From: JALOLG01 sp963776935
GTDB taxonomy: Bacteria > Actinomycetota > Acidimicrobiia > Acidimicrobiales > Ilumatobacteraceae
Assembly: GCA_963776935.1 (NCBI GenBank)
Contig: CAVZOP010000009.1
Location: forward strand, 62,001-126,000
Reading direction: 5' to 3'
DNA: 64,000 bases
Shown here: positions 1 to 8,692 of the stretch, in pieces
Layout of the letters: each line of letters begins with the position of its first letter
Position numbering within the stretch: the stretch's first letter is position 1
Notes under the pieces: generated by a model
What the model was told of the DNA's origin: nothing
The model's input: only the letters and a program-made list of their open reading frames with translations
Database searches by the model: none
Translations under genes and position numbers: made by a program

Positions 1-860
1 GCGCTCGCCGCCGCCGGGTCGGCGATCGCGTCGGCCAGTCCCGCCATCGCCGCCCGCATGAAGTCCTGCGCCGCCGACGGGTGCTCGGTGAGGAACGTCC
101 GGTTCGTGTAGAGCACACCGAACGATCCGGGGACGTCGTCGTCGGTCGGGTCGAACAGGGTGAAGTCGATGCCGGCGCGCTCGAGTTGGCCGGGTTCGTT
201 GCTCTTGTACCCGGGGAAGCCGACGATCGACGGGATCGCGATGTGGACCGTCGGGTCGAAACCCTCCACCGGGACGGTGTCGAAGTCGGTGCCCTCGATC
301 AGGCCGGCGCCGGCGAGCATCGCCGCGATCGACGGTGGCAGCTTGCCCTTGACGCCGATCGTCGACCCGCGCAGGTCTTCGAGCGTCGTGGCTTCGCCCG
401 GCTTCACGATCAGGCCGTCGATCGCCGTGCGACCCTCGACCGCGAGGGCGACGAACTCGGCCTCGTTGGCCTGGCCGAACGTGACGATCTCGCTGAACGA
501 TCCGCCCGACGAGAACTGGGCGTCGTTGGCGGCGACCAGTGGGTAGTTGGCGGTCGAGAAGCTGGCCTCGATCTCGACGTCGAGGCACAGTTCGTCGAAG
601 TACCCGCGCTCCTCGGCGACGAGCACCTCGACGATCGACGCCGCGGCGGCGAAGTCGAAGCTCGACAGGTACGTGATCGTGCCGGCGGCCCGGTTCGCCT
701 CGCAGCGGTCATCGGGGAACGCTTCGGCGCTCTCGACGTCGGAGACATCGCCGGCGCTGCCGTCGCTGTCGGAGTCGTCGCCGCAGGCGGTGATGCCGAT
801 CGCGAGCGCGGCGAGCGCGACGGCGGTGGAAACACGGACGGGACGCTGGTGTGGGGACAC
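1..860 (-). CDS. NMT1/THI5-like ABC transporter substrate-binding lipoprotein (partial, C-terminus off window)
   Basis: The gene starts at a GTG at 860, preceded by AAGGAG with a 7-nt spacer, and runs off the left edge, so only the first 286 codons are present. The N-terminus has a signal followed by the lipobox-like ITACGDD, so the protein should be a membrane-anchored binding protein. After it comes a periplasmic-binding fold of the NMT1/SsuA type (a region around EERGYFDELCLDVEIE, then LRGSTIGVKG). It is the last visible gene of a minus-strand set with a permease, an ATPase and riboflavin synthase. NMT1-like binding proteins carry thiamine precursors, sulfonates or, in RibXY systems, riboflavin. 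The link to ribE makes a flavin-type ligand the preferred guess (inference). Alternatives are HMP or taurine. Confidence 0.8.
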   Translation of the reverse strand, partial: MSPHQRPVRVSTAVALAALAIGITACGDDSDSDGSAGDVSDVESAEAFPDDRCEANRAAGTITYLSSFDFAAAASIVEVLVAEERGYFDELCLDVEIEASFSTANYPLVAANDAQFSSGGSFSEIVTFGQANEAEFVALAVEGRTAIDGLIVKPGEATTLEDLRGSTIGVKGKLPPSIAAMLAGAGLIEGTDFDTVPVEGFDPTVHIAIPSIVGFPGYKSNEPGQLERAGIDFTLFDPTDDDVPGSFGVLYTNRTFLTEHPSAAQDFMRAAMAGLADAIADPAAAS

Positions 861-990
861 GGGTGCTCCTTGATGTTCGAGTGGGCGCGGTGGGTTCAGT
901 CGGATCTGCCAGCGCACGACCGGTCGGAGCGGGAGCGAGAAGGTACGCACCGACCGTGGACATCGAGCGGTGGCGATCCTACACGAGCGC

Positions 991-1771
991 TCAGCGCTGC
1001 GACACGTGCCAGCCGAGCAGGAATCGCTCGAGCACGTTCACCAGCGCCAGCCCGATCACGCCGAGCACCGCGGTGCACAGGATCGCCGCCCACAGCAGGT
1101 TGCCGTTGTTGAAGCTGATCGCCCGCGACCCGATCCAACCGAGGCCCTCGCTGCTCAACGCGCCGCCCTCGGTGAAGTAGGCGGCGGCGAGGCCGAGGCC
1201 GACGTTGAAACGAGCGGCGGTGAACAGCGACGGAAGTGCGCTGGGCAGCCGCAGCCGCCACAACACCTCCCACCGTGACGCCTCGACGCTGGCGAGCAGC
1301 TCGCCGCGCCGACGGGTCGGCCGACCGGAGCCCGCTGACGGTTGCGAACGTGAACGCCGGGAACGAGACGAACGCCACCATGAACAGGATCGGCGGCGTG
1401 CCTCTTCCGAGCCACAGCACGACCGAGTTGATGTAGGCCACCCATGGCGTGACCAGGATCAGCGTGAGCACCGGCTGCGTGGCGTGCTCGAGGAACCTCG
1501 ACATCGCCAGCACCGCACCGACGAGCAGCGCGCACACGAGTGCGATCAGGATCCCGACGAGCGCGTGGCGTCCGGTGATCAGCGTGTTCTCGAGGAAGAA
1601 CCGTGGTTGATCGAAGATCTCGGGCACGATCTTCGACGGCGCTCTGAGCACGAACGGCCGGACGTCGAGGGCCCGGACGAGCACCTCCCACGCGATCACG
1701 AACACGACGAGTCCGACGACCCCGGCCGCGACCAGACCGAAGCCGCCGGCGCGGCCGCGCCCGGTGCTCAT
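991..1771 (-). CDS. ABC transporter permease (SsuC/RibX-like), interrupted by one-base frameshift
   Basis: Inner-membrane permease that pairs with the adjacent ATPase and binding protein. It starts at an ATG (1771-1769) overlapping the ATPase stop as ATGA, so translation is coupled. Hydrophobic segments are visible from the N-terminus (LVAAGVVGLVVFVIAWEVLV) onward, and the permease EAA-like loop lies in the second half. The reading frame changes near 1303-1309: the upstream frame reads ...SADPSAR and the conserved continuation ELLASVEASRW is in the next frame, consistent with one extra G. Restored length is about 259 aa, normal for the family. The C-terminal part ends in ERFLLGWHVSQR. The break is probably a sequencing error because the rest of the operon is intact; a true null allele is possible. 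Confidence 0.75.
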
Positions 1772-2544
1772 CGGCTCGTCCCGCTTCGGCCGGCGCCTTC
1801 GTGGAGCAGCGCCCGTAGCCGGGTCTCGTGTTCGAAGAAGGCGGCGTCGTCCTCGATCGCCGGGAGACGCGGGTGGGGCAGATCGATCGGCACCGAGCCG
1901 ACGACGCGCCCGGGACGCTGCGACAGGACCACGACCCGGTCGGACAGGAACACCGACTCGGCGATCGAGTGGGTGACGAAGAGCACGGATGCGCCGGTCT
2001 GCTCGCAGAGCCGGCCGAGCAGGTGGCGCATGTCGGCCCGGGTGATCTCGTCGAGCGACACGAACGGCTCGTCCATGAGCAGGATCGAGCTCCCCAAGGC
2101 GAACGCTCGGACGAGCGCGACGCGTTGCTGCATGCCGCCCGAGAGCTGGTGGGGGTGGGCGTCGAGGAAGTCGCCGAGGCCGACCTGTCGGAGCAGGTCG
2201 ACGTGGTCGGGCACCGGCGTCGGGTTGGCGCGACGGTTGACGTCGAGCAGCAGGCGGGCGTTGGCCTCGACGGTGCGCCAGGGGAGCAGCGCCGGGGTCT
2301 GCGGCACCAGCCCGATCATCTTCGCCGCCCGCGCCCGGCTCGGTGTGGTGTCGCCGACCGTGATCGATCCCGCGCTCGGCGGCTCGAGGCCGGCCACCAT
2401 CCGGAGCAACGTCGTCTTGCCGCAACCACTCGGGCCGAGCAGCGTGACGACTTCGCCCGCCGCGACCTCGAGGTCGGTCGGCGCGAGGGCGTCGAGATCG
2501 CCGAACGACTTGGCGACCTGTTCGAGCCGGATGACGGCGGTCAC
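1768..2544 (-). CDS. ABC transporter ATP-binding protein (SsuB/ThiZ/nitrate-type)
   Basis: Cytoplasmic ATPase of 258 aa that energises the neighbouring permease. Walker A (GPSGCGKTT), the Q-loop region (LVPQTPALLPW), the signature LSGGMQQR and Walker B (ILLMDEPF) followed by the H-loop (FVTHS) are all present and in order. The GTG start at 2544 overlaps the stop of ribE (GTGA), and its own stop overlaps the permease ATG, giving a tightly coupled ribE-ATPase-permease operon. The sequence style is that of the nitrate/sulfonate/taurine and HMP transporter ATPases. Substrate specificity cannot be read from the ATPase and is inferred only from ribE. Confidence 0.88.
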   Translation of the reverse strand: MTAVIRLEQVAKSFGDLDALAPTDLEVAAGEVVTLLGPSGCGKTTLLRMVAGLEPPSAGSITVGDTTPSRARAAKMIGLVPQTPALLPWRTVEANARLLLDVNRRANPTPVPDHVDLLRQVGLGDFLDAHPHQLSGGMQQRVALVRAFALGSSILLMDEPFVSLDEITRADMRHLLGRLCEQTGASVLFVTHSIAESVFLSDRVVVLSQRPGRVVGSVPIDLPHPRLPAIEDDAAFFEHETRLRALLHEGAGRSGTSR

Positions 2545-3140
2545 GCTGCTCCGAGACGCGGCTCGAGCAGCCGCTCGACGTGCTTCGCCAACACATCCAT
2601 CTCGATGTTGACCGGCGCGCCGGCGCCCTTGCGGCCGAGCGTGGTGACGGCCGCGGTGTGGGGGATGACGGCGACGCGGAACGTGTCGTCGTCGAGGTCG
2701 AAGGCGGTGAGGCTGATGCCGTCGACGGTGACCGAGCCCTTCTCGACCAGGTAGCGGACGAGGTCGCGCGGGATGCGCACGCGCAGGTCGGGCGCCGGAT
2801 CGACGATCACACCGACCGCATCGACGTGGCCGAGCACCAGATGACCTCCCAGCCGGTCGCCGAGCGCCATCGGCCGTTCGAGGTTGACGACATCTCCGGC
2901 CGCGAGACCACCGGTCACGGTACGGGTGAGCGTCTCACGGCTGACGTCGGTCGCCCACCACCCGTCGCCGAGGTCGACGACGGTGAGGCAGCAGCCGTTG
3001 ACCGCGATCGAGGCGCCGATGGTGGCGTCCTCGAGCACGGTGGTGGCCGCGATCACGAGGCGCGCCGTGGCGTCGGGGCCGTCTCCGATCGGGGAGAGGT
3101 CGCGCACCGTGCCGAGTTCCTCCACGATGCCCGTGAACAC
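2541..3140 (-). CDS. ribE: riboflavin synthase, alpha chain
   Basis: Converts two 6,7-dimethyl-8-ribityllumazine molecules to riboflavin plus the pyrimidinedione product, the last step of riboflavin synthesis. The 199-aa protein has the family N-terminus MFTGIVEELG and the two lumazine-binding half-domains: residues about 1-95 (GCCLTV, SRETL) and 96-195 (GHLVLGHVD, DGISLT). It starts with GTG at 3140. A TACGCT hexamer lies 6 nt upstream (3152-3147), so the mRNA may be leaderless. The other rib genes are not in the window; instead an ABC transporter follows in overlapping frames. No FMN riboswitch is seen in the 136-bp divergent region shared with rpsO. Confidence 0.93.
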   Translation of the reverse strand: MFTGIVEELGTVRDLSPIGDGPDATARLVIAATTVLEDATIGASIAVNGCCLTVVDLGDGWWATDVSRETLTRTVTGGLAAGDVVNLERPMALGDRLGGHLVLGHVDAVGVIVDPAPDLRVRIPRDLVRYLVEKGSVTVDGISLTAFDLDDDTFRVAVIPHTAAVTTLGRKGAGAPVNIEMDVLAKHVERLLEPRLGAA

Positions 3141-3146
3141 GCCGGG

Positions 3147-3186
3147 AGCGTACCGGTTGTGATCCTCGACGGACCGGCCCTAGCCT
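3147..3186. promoter_or_regulatory. divergent promoter region of ribE (-) and rpsO (+)
   Basis: On the plus strand TTGTGA (3157-3162) and TAGCCT (3181-3186) are separated by 18 bp and could serve rpsO. On the minus strand TACGCT (3152-3147) lies 6 nt before the ribE GTG. Hexamers were matched by eye only. Confidence 0.35.
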
Positions 3187-3276
3187 TGCCAGGTCCGTCC
3201 GGGCCACGTGCTCCGACGCGATGCGAACGCTGCGCCGTCGCAGCGGCGCGACCTCCGTCCCCGGAAGGCAGACAGC

Positions 3277-3540
3277 ATGGCGTTGACGCCGAAGAACGAG
3301 ACCATCGAGAAGCACCAGACGCACGAAGGCGACACGGGTTCGCCCGAGGTGCAGATCGCGCTGCTGACCGAGCGCATCACGCATCTCACCGAGCACCTGA
3401 AGTTCCACAAGAAGGACCACCACAGCCGCCGCGGGCTGCTGATGCTGGTCGGCCGCCGGCGCCGGATGCTCGACTACGTCCGCCAGATCGACGTCGAGCG
3501 CTACCGCAAGATCATCGCCGACCTCGGCCTGCGGCGTTAG
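3277..3540 (+). CDS. rpsO: 30S ribosomal protein S15
   Basis: Primary 16S rRNA-binding protein of the small-subunit platform. At 87 aa the length is typical for S15. The conserved blocks TGSPEVQIALLTERI, HLKFHKKDHHSRRGLL and GRRRRMLDYV are all visible. The start is ATG at 3277 with GGAAGG at 3263-3268. In most actinobacteria rpsO is followed directly by pnp; here an AAA ATPase gene sits between them. Confidence 0.97.
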   Translation: MALTPKNETIEKHQTHEGDTGSPEVQIALLTERITHLTEHLKFHKKDHHSRRGLLMLVGRRRRMLDYVRQIDVERYRKIIADLGLRR

Positions 3541-3806
3541 CCGCAGGCGCTCGACTCGTCTGCGCCGCTGGTCCGCCGCCGGCTCGGGCGTTCGTGTTGC
3601 CCAATCGAACAGTTCGACCGGGCTCGCCGGCGGTGCGCACGAGTCCGGACAGAACATGTTCGCATTGGGCTCGCGCCGGCGCGTTGTCCGAATCCGAACA
3701 GAACGGCGGGGCGCGTCGGCGTCTGCGCACGAGGGTGAACTGTTCGACTCGCGAGCGCGTGACGGTCGGAATGACGGACTTTGTCGAGACTTGTTAAAGT
3801 AGCGGA
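3541..3806. promoter_or_regulatory. intergenic region with three GAAC-n-GTTC palindromes upstream of the AAA ATPase gene
   Basis: No gene is seen. The region contains TCGAACAGTTCGA near 3603, GAACATGTTC near 3653 and GAACTGTTC near 3735, plus two copies of GCGCACGAG. These resemble the half-sites of LexA-type boxes, but with spacers of 1-2 nt rather than the usual 4, so they are not called SOS boxes. TTAAAGT at 3794-3800 is a likely -10 element only 6 nt before the ATG at 3807, suggesting a leaderless transcript. Confidence 0.35.
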
Positions 3807-4962
3807 ATGTCAGGTGAACAGTACGACCCGGTGGCGAACCCGTACGCCCCGGGGGCGGGGACGCCGCCGCCGACCCTCGTCGGTCGCGACCTGCTGATCG
3901 AGGCCGCCGAGATCAGTCTGCGCCGGCTGATCGCCAAGCGCAGCACGCAACACCTGATGCTCACCGGGTTGCGTGGCGTCGGCAAGACGGTGCTGCTCGG
4001 CACGCTCGCCGCGGTGGCCGAGCACGTCGGGTTCCGCGTCATCCGCCACGAGGCGGTCGGTGGCGACGACACCGTCGCCTCGCTGCTGCGCCAGGCGCGC
4101 CGCATCCTCGACGACCTCGAGCCCGGGCCGCGGGTCGCTCGTGCGTTGCGGTCGATCGACTCGGTGTCGCTCACGATCGCGGGCACCGGCGTCAAGATCG
4201 ACAAGGCGCGTCGGGTCGCCGACCGGGAAGCGCTCGCCGACGTCATCACCGACCTCGCCACCGCGGCCGGCGAAGAAGGGCTGGGCGTGATGCTCGCCAT
4301 CGACGAGGCGCACATGGTCGACGACCACGATCTGCGCCGGATCCTGGCGGGTGTGCACCGGTGCAGCCAGGACGGGCTGCCGCTGTGGTGCCTGCTCGCC
4401 GGCCTGCCCAACCTGGTCGGCGAGATCGCCAAGGCGGCCACCTACGCCGAGCGGATGTTCACCGTCGGTGACCTCGGCCCGCTCACCCCGGCGCAGGTCG
4501 TCGACGCCGTGCGGATCCCGGCCGAGACGATCGGCGTCACCTGGTCGGATGCCGCCACGGAGGCCATCGTCGACCGCTCCGACGGGTTCCCGTTCTTCGT
4601 CCAGATCTGGGCGTACCACACGTGGAACGCCGCCGTCGACGACCCGATCTCGCTCGACGACGTGCGCCGCGCCGTCGCCCGCCGTCGACCACACGCTCGA
4701 CACGTCGTTCTTCGCGGCCCGCATCGCCCGCATCCCGTCGTCGGAGGTGGCCTACGTGCAGGCCCTGGCGTCGCTCGGGCCGGGCCCCCACCGCTCCGGT
4801 GACGTCGCCGAGGCGGCCGGCAAGTCGACACCCGCGGTCGCCGCCTTCCGTGAACGTCTGATCACCGAGGGGGTGATCTACTCGCCGCGCTACGGATGGG
4901 TCGAGTTCGCGATCCCGCACTTCGACGACTACGTCCGCCGCGCCCTCCCCGCCGCCGGGTGA
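3807..4962 (+). CDS. AAA ATPase (Orc1/Cdc6- or MalT-like P-loop protein), one-base frameshift
   Basis: P-loop ATPase of unknown partner. Walker A is GLRGVGKTVLL near residue 54, Walker B is VMLAIDEAH near residue 170, and an arginine-rich lid and winged-helix-like C-terminus follow (ASLGPGPHRSGDVAEAAGKS, then ERLITEGVIYSPRYGWVEF). The frame breaks near 4680, where GTCGCCCGCC appears to carry one extra C; restored length is about 384 aa. It sits between rpsO and pnp, an unusual position, and has its own promoter-like element. Such stand-alone proteins often have an N-terminal LVGRD sensor; no effector domain is visible. Function is unassigned. Confidence 0.75.
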
Positions 4963-5248
4963 CGCCGACGCGGGTGACGAGATGCTGGTCACAGCACACC
5001 GGGTGACCGCTGGGTGACGTCGCATGACGGTCGTGTGACCGTTCTGGCGCCGGTAACGGGTAGTCTGTCGTTCGGAGTGCGGATCGTCCGTTGCTCCACC
5101 AGAACCGAGCGGCCAGCCGTCGGTTACCGGTTGCCCATCCCGTGGCCGTGAAATTGCACGGTGCGACGGGGTCGCCAACTGGGAACCGGCCCGGCCGCTC
5201 CAGATCGACCCGGCGAATGAAAAACCCGAGGTCGGAAAGGAGCCATTC
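4963..5248. promoter_or_regulatory. pnp upstream region with repeated GTGAC motifs
   Basis: No gene is seen in these 286 bp. GGGTGAC or its complement occurs at about 4972, 4987 (inverted), 5001, 5012 and 5033; the pair GGTCAC (4987) and GTGACC (5003) forms an inverted repeat. TAGTCT near 5061 may be a -10 element. The end carries AAAGGAG (5236-5242), the pnp ribosome-binding site, so pnp has a leader of well over 100 nt, room for the autoregulatory stem-loop known in other bacteria. Confidence 0.35.
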
Positions 5249-7705
5249 GTGGCTGATCCCATTCGCGTCTCGGGTGCCGTTTCCGGTACCGACAAGACGC
5301 TCACCTTCGAGACCGGCAAACTCGCCCAGCAGAGTCAGGGCGCTGTCGTTGCCAGCATCGGAGGCACGACGGTGCTGACCACCGCCAACGCCGCCCGCGA
5401 CGTACGCCCGGGGACGGACTTCTTCCCCCTGACGGTCGACGTCGAAGAGCGTGCATACGCCGCCGGCAAGATCCCCGGTTCGTTCTTCCGTCGTGAAGGT
5501 CGTCCCACCGAGGACGCCGTGCTCACCTGCCGCCTGACCGACCGTCCGTTGCGCCCGTCGTTCCCCAAGGACTTCCGCAACGAGACCCAGGTCGTGACCA
5601 CCGTCATCGGTGCCGACCAGGAGAACCCGCACGACGTGCTGTCGATCAATGCCGCCTCGGCCGCGTTGATGATCAGCGGCATCCCGTTCGAGGGCCCGAT
5701 CGGCTCCGTGCGCATCGCCTACAGCACCGACGCCGAGTGGATTCCGTACCCGACCTACGCCGAGGCCGAGGCGAGCGTCTTCGAGCTCGTCGTCGCCGGT
5801 CGCCAGCTCGACAGCGGCGACGTGGCGATCATGATGGTCGAAGCCGGCGGCACCGAGAAGAGCTTCTCGTACTACGCCGAGGGCGCCCGCAAGGTCGACG
5901 AGGAAGTGCTCGCCGATGGGCTCGAGGCGTGCAAGGTGTGGATCAAGGAGTCGATCGCCCTGCAGCGCCAGCTCGTCGCCAGCGTGATCGCCACGCGTGG
6001 TCCGATCGTCCCGCTCACCTACACGCCGCAGGTCGACTATGGCACCGACGTGTTCGATGCGGTCGAGAAGCTGGGCACCACCAAGCTCGCCAAGGCGATC
6101 ACGATCTCGGCCAAGGCCGATCGCAACGCCGCCACCGACGAGGTCACCTCCGAGGTCCTGGCCGAGCTGGCCGGCACGTCCGACGCCCCCGGCGAGTTCG
6201 CCGGTCGCGAGAAGGAAGTCAAAGAGGCCGTCCGTTCGCTCACCAAGAAGCTGGTCCGCCGCCGCATCGTCGACGAGGGTGCCCGCATCGACGGGCGTGG
6301 CCCGACCGACCTGCGTCCGGTGTCGGCCGAGGTCGGCGTGCTGCCGACGGCACACGGCTCCGGTCTGTTCCAGCGCGGCGAGACCCAGGTGATGACCGTC
6401 GCCACGCTCGCCATGCCGCGCATGAACCAGCTGCTCGACACGCTCTCACCCGAGACGACGAAGCGGTACATGCACCACTACAACATGCCGCCGTGGGCCA
6501 ACGGCGAGACCGGCCGCGTCGGCTCACCCAAGCGCCGCGAGATCGGTCACGGTGCGCTCGCCGCCCGGGCCGTGCTGCCCACGGTTCCGAGTCAGGAAGA
6601 GTTCGCCTACACGCTGCGCCTCGTCAGTGAGGTCCTCGCTTCGAACGGCTCGACGTCGATGGCCTCGGTGTGCGCATCGAGCCTGGCGTTGATGGACGCC
6701 GGCGTGCAGGTCACCGCTCCGGTGGCCGGCATCGCCATGGGCCTCGTCTTCGACGGCGGCAAGTACACGACGCTGACCGACATCCTCGGCGCCGAGGATG
6801 CGTACGGCGACATGGACTTCAAGGTCGCCGGCACCGCCGACGCGGTCACCGCGCTGCAGCTCGACACCAAGATCGACGGTATCCCCGCCGACGTCTTGTC
6901 GGCTGCACTGCAGCAGGCCAAGGAGGCCCGCCTCAAGATCCTCGACGTCATGAACGCCACACTCGCGGCACCTCGCCCCGAGGTTGCGGCCACGGCACCG
7001 AAGATCGTGTCGATCACGATCCCGATCGACAAGGTCGGTGAAGTCATCGGCCCCAAGGGCAAGGTCATCAACACGATCCAGACCGAGACCGGCGCCGACA
7101 TCAGCGTCGACGACGACGGCGCCGTGGGCATCGTCACCATCGGTGCCGTCGAGGCGTGGCGGATGGAAGCGGCCAAGGCCGCGATCCTCGCCATCGTCGA
7201 CCCGCCGAAGGCCGAGCTCGGCAAGATCTACACCGGGCACGTCGTGAACATCACCAAGTTCGGTGCGTTCGTCAACATCCTTCCCGGCCGCGACGGACTG
7301 GTGCACATCTCCAAGCTCGGTCGTGGCAAGCGGATCAACGCCGTCGAGGACGTCCTGTCGCTCGGCGACGAGATCGAGGTCAGGGTCGAGGAGATCGACG
7401 ACCGCGGCAAGGTCAGCCTCGTGCCGGCCGGCGACGTGGCCGACAGCGGTTCCGGATCGGACGGTGGGAGCGCCCCCGAGCGTGCGGAGCGCACGCCCGC
7501 ACCGGCGTCTTCTTCGTCTGGATCGCCCGCGCCCCGGTCGAACGGGGACGACATCGTCACCGTGAACTTCGAGGATTCCTTCGACGCCGAGCTCCGTACC
7601 GAGCACGGTGATCTGGGACCGGCGAGTGTCCGTCGCGACCGCGACGACGACAACGCCGGCGACCGTGGCGCCGATCGGCGCGGCGGCCGTCGTCGCCACC
7701 GCTGA
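5249..7705 (+). CDS. pnp: polyribonucleotide nucleotidyltransferase (PNPase)
   Basis: Phosphorolytic 3'-5' exoribonuclease of the RNA-decay machinery. At 818 aa it has the full architecture: a first RNase PH domain (about 10-215), an alpha-helical linker, a second catalytic RNase PH domain (about 320-550; GETQVMTVATLAMP, GDMDFKVAGTADAVTALQLD), a KH domain (IPIDKVGEVIGPKGKVI, about 590-650) and an S1 domain (GKIYTGHVVNITKFGAFVN, about 655-730). The tail is rich in Arg, Asp and Gly. The start is GTG with AAAGGAG 7 nt upstream. The neighbouring M16 peptidase and dapB are the usual companions. Confidence 0.97.
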   Translation: MADPIRVSGAVSGTDKTLTFETGKLAQQSQGAVVASIGGTTVLTTANAARDVRPGTDFFPLTVDVEERAYAAGKIPGSFFRREGRPTEDAVLTCRLTDRPLRPSFPKDFRNETQVVTTVIGADQENPHDVLSINAASAALMISGIPFEGPIGSVRIAYSTDAEWIPYPTYAEAEASVFELVVAGRQLDSGDVAIMMVEAGGTEKSFSYYAEGARKVDEEVLADGLEACKVWIKESIALQRQLVASVIATRGPIVPLTYTPQVDYGTDVFDAVEKLGTTKLAKAITISAKADRNAATDEVTSEVLAELAGTSDAPGEFAGREKEVKEAVRSLTKKLVRRRIVDEGARIDGRGPTDLRPVSAEVGVLPTAHGSGLFQRGETQVMTVATLAMPRMNQLLDTLSPETTKRYMHHYNMPPWANGETGRVGSPKRREIGHGALAARAVLPTVPSQEEFAYTLRLVSEVLASNGSTSMASVCASSLALMDAGVQVTAPVAGIAMGLVFDGGKYTTLTDILGAEDAYGDMDFKVAGTADAVTALQLDTKIDGIPADVLSAALQQAKEARLKILDVMNATLAAPRPEVAATAPKIVSITIPIDKVGEVIGPKGKVINTIQTETGADISVDDDGAVGIVTIGAVEAWRMEAAKAAILAIVDPPKAELGKIYTGHVVNITKFGAFVNILPGRDGLVHISKLGRGKRINAVEDVLSLGDEIEVRVEEIDDRGKVSLVPAGDVADSGSGSDGGSAPERAERTPAPASSSSGSPAPRSNGDDIVTVNFEDSFDAELRTEHGDLGPASVRRDRDDDNAGDRGADRRGGRRRHR

Positions 7706-7725
7706 TCCTCACATCAGTCCTCAGC

Positions 7726-8682
7726 ATGTCCGCCCCTCGCGCACGTCATTGTCCGATGTGCGAGGGGACGGACATCGCCGACGACAGCGCCCGCTGGCGC
7801 AGTGGCGACCCGGATCGGGACTTCCCGATGAGCCGGTGCGCGACATGCGCGACGGTGTTCGTCGATCCGGTGCCGTCCGCCGACGTGCTCGACGCCGCGT
7901 ATCCGGACGATTTCTACGGCAAGCGTCGCTCCGACACCGAACGGATCGAGGAGTGGTTCTTGTCGCGCCGCCTGCGGCTGTGCGGCCCGATCGCCGGCCG
8001 CAGCGTGCTCGACGTCGGAAGCGGTGACGGCAAGTTCCTCCGCCGCGCCGTCGCGGCCGGAGCGCGACGCGTCACCGGCGTCGAGCCGTCGGCGAACGGC
8101 CGCCAGCTCGCCGCCGGCGCGTCGGTTCCGAGCGTCGCCGACGTCGGCGATCTCGACCCCGACGATCGCTTCGACCTGGTGACGTTGTGGCAGGTCTTCG
8201 AGCACGTCCCCGACCCACGACGGCTCGGCCGGGCGTTGGTCGAGCGGCTGGCGCCCGGCGGCCGGCTGCTGCTCTCGCTGCCCAACGTCGAGAGCTTCGA
8301 GGCCGAGCGGTTCGGCGGCGACTGGTTCCACCTCGACGTGCCGCGTCACCTCGTGTTCCCGCCGTCGCGTACCCTGCGGACCGTGTTCGAGGAGTTGGGC
8401 GTGCGACACGTCGAGACGGTGCCCTTCTCAGCGGAGTACGGACCGTACGGGCTGATGCAGAGCGTGCTCAACCGGATCGGCAAGCGCCACAACGCGCTGT
8501 ACCACCGGCTCAAGCGCAAGCAGCCCCTGTCGACGTACGACGGCCGTGGCAAGGCCGAGGTCGTCCTCGGGCTGGTGGCGCTCCCGGTGCTCGGCCCGGC
8601 GAGTGTGGTCGGTGCGGCCGCGCTGGCCCGCCGCGGGAGAGCCGGCACGTACACGGCGATCTTCGAACGGCCGGCCGCGTGA
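7726..8682 (+). CDS. zinc-ribbon class I SAM-dependent methyltransferase
   Basis: 318-aa methyltransferase with an N-terminal Cys4-type metal site (CPMC at about 9-12 and CATCATVF further on), followed by a Rossmann methyltransferase domain with motif I VLDVGSGDGKFL and the post-motif LWQVFEHVPDP. This arrangement is typical of the UbiG-like enzymes that modify sugars or polysaccharide precursors, but the substrate is unknown. A hydrophobic stretch near the C-terminus (VLGLVALPVLGPASVVGAAAL) suggests membrane association. It lies 20 bp after pnp and 10 bp before the M16 peptidase gene, probably as an insertion in that conserved pair. Confidence 0.82.
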   Translation: MSAPRARHCPMCEGTDIADDSARWRSGDPDRDFPMSRCATCATVFVDPVPSADVLDAAYPDDFYGKRRSDTERIEEWFLSRRLRLCGPIAGRSVLDVGSGDGKFLRRAVAAGARRVTGVEPSANGRQLAAGASVPSVADVGDLDPDDRFDLVTLWQVFEHVPDPRRLGRALVERLAPGGRLLLSLPNVESFEAERFGGDWFHLDVPRHLVFPPSRTLRTVFEELGVRHVETVPFSAEYGPYGLMQSVLNRIGKRHNALYHRLKRKQPLSTYDGRGKAEVVLGLVALPVLGPASVVGAAALARRGRAGTYTAIFERPAA

Positions 8683-8692
8683 TGGTGCACCA

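Noticed and set aside
3141..3276. FMN riboswitch upstream of ribE
   Set aside because: The AGGGTGAAATTCCCGACCGG-type core is not seen on the ribE strand and the distance from -10 to start leaves no leader.
3603..3745. LexA/SOS boxes before the AAA ATPase
   Set aside because: GAAC and GTTC are separated by 1-2 nt instead of the four expected for actinobacterial LexA sites.
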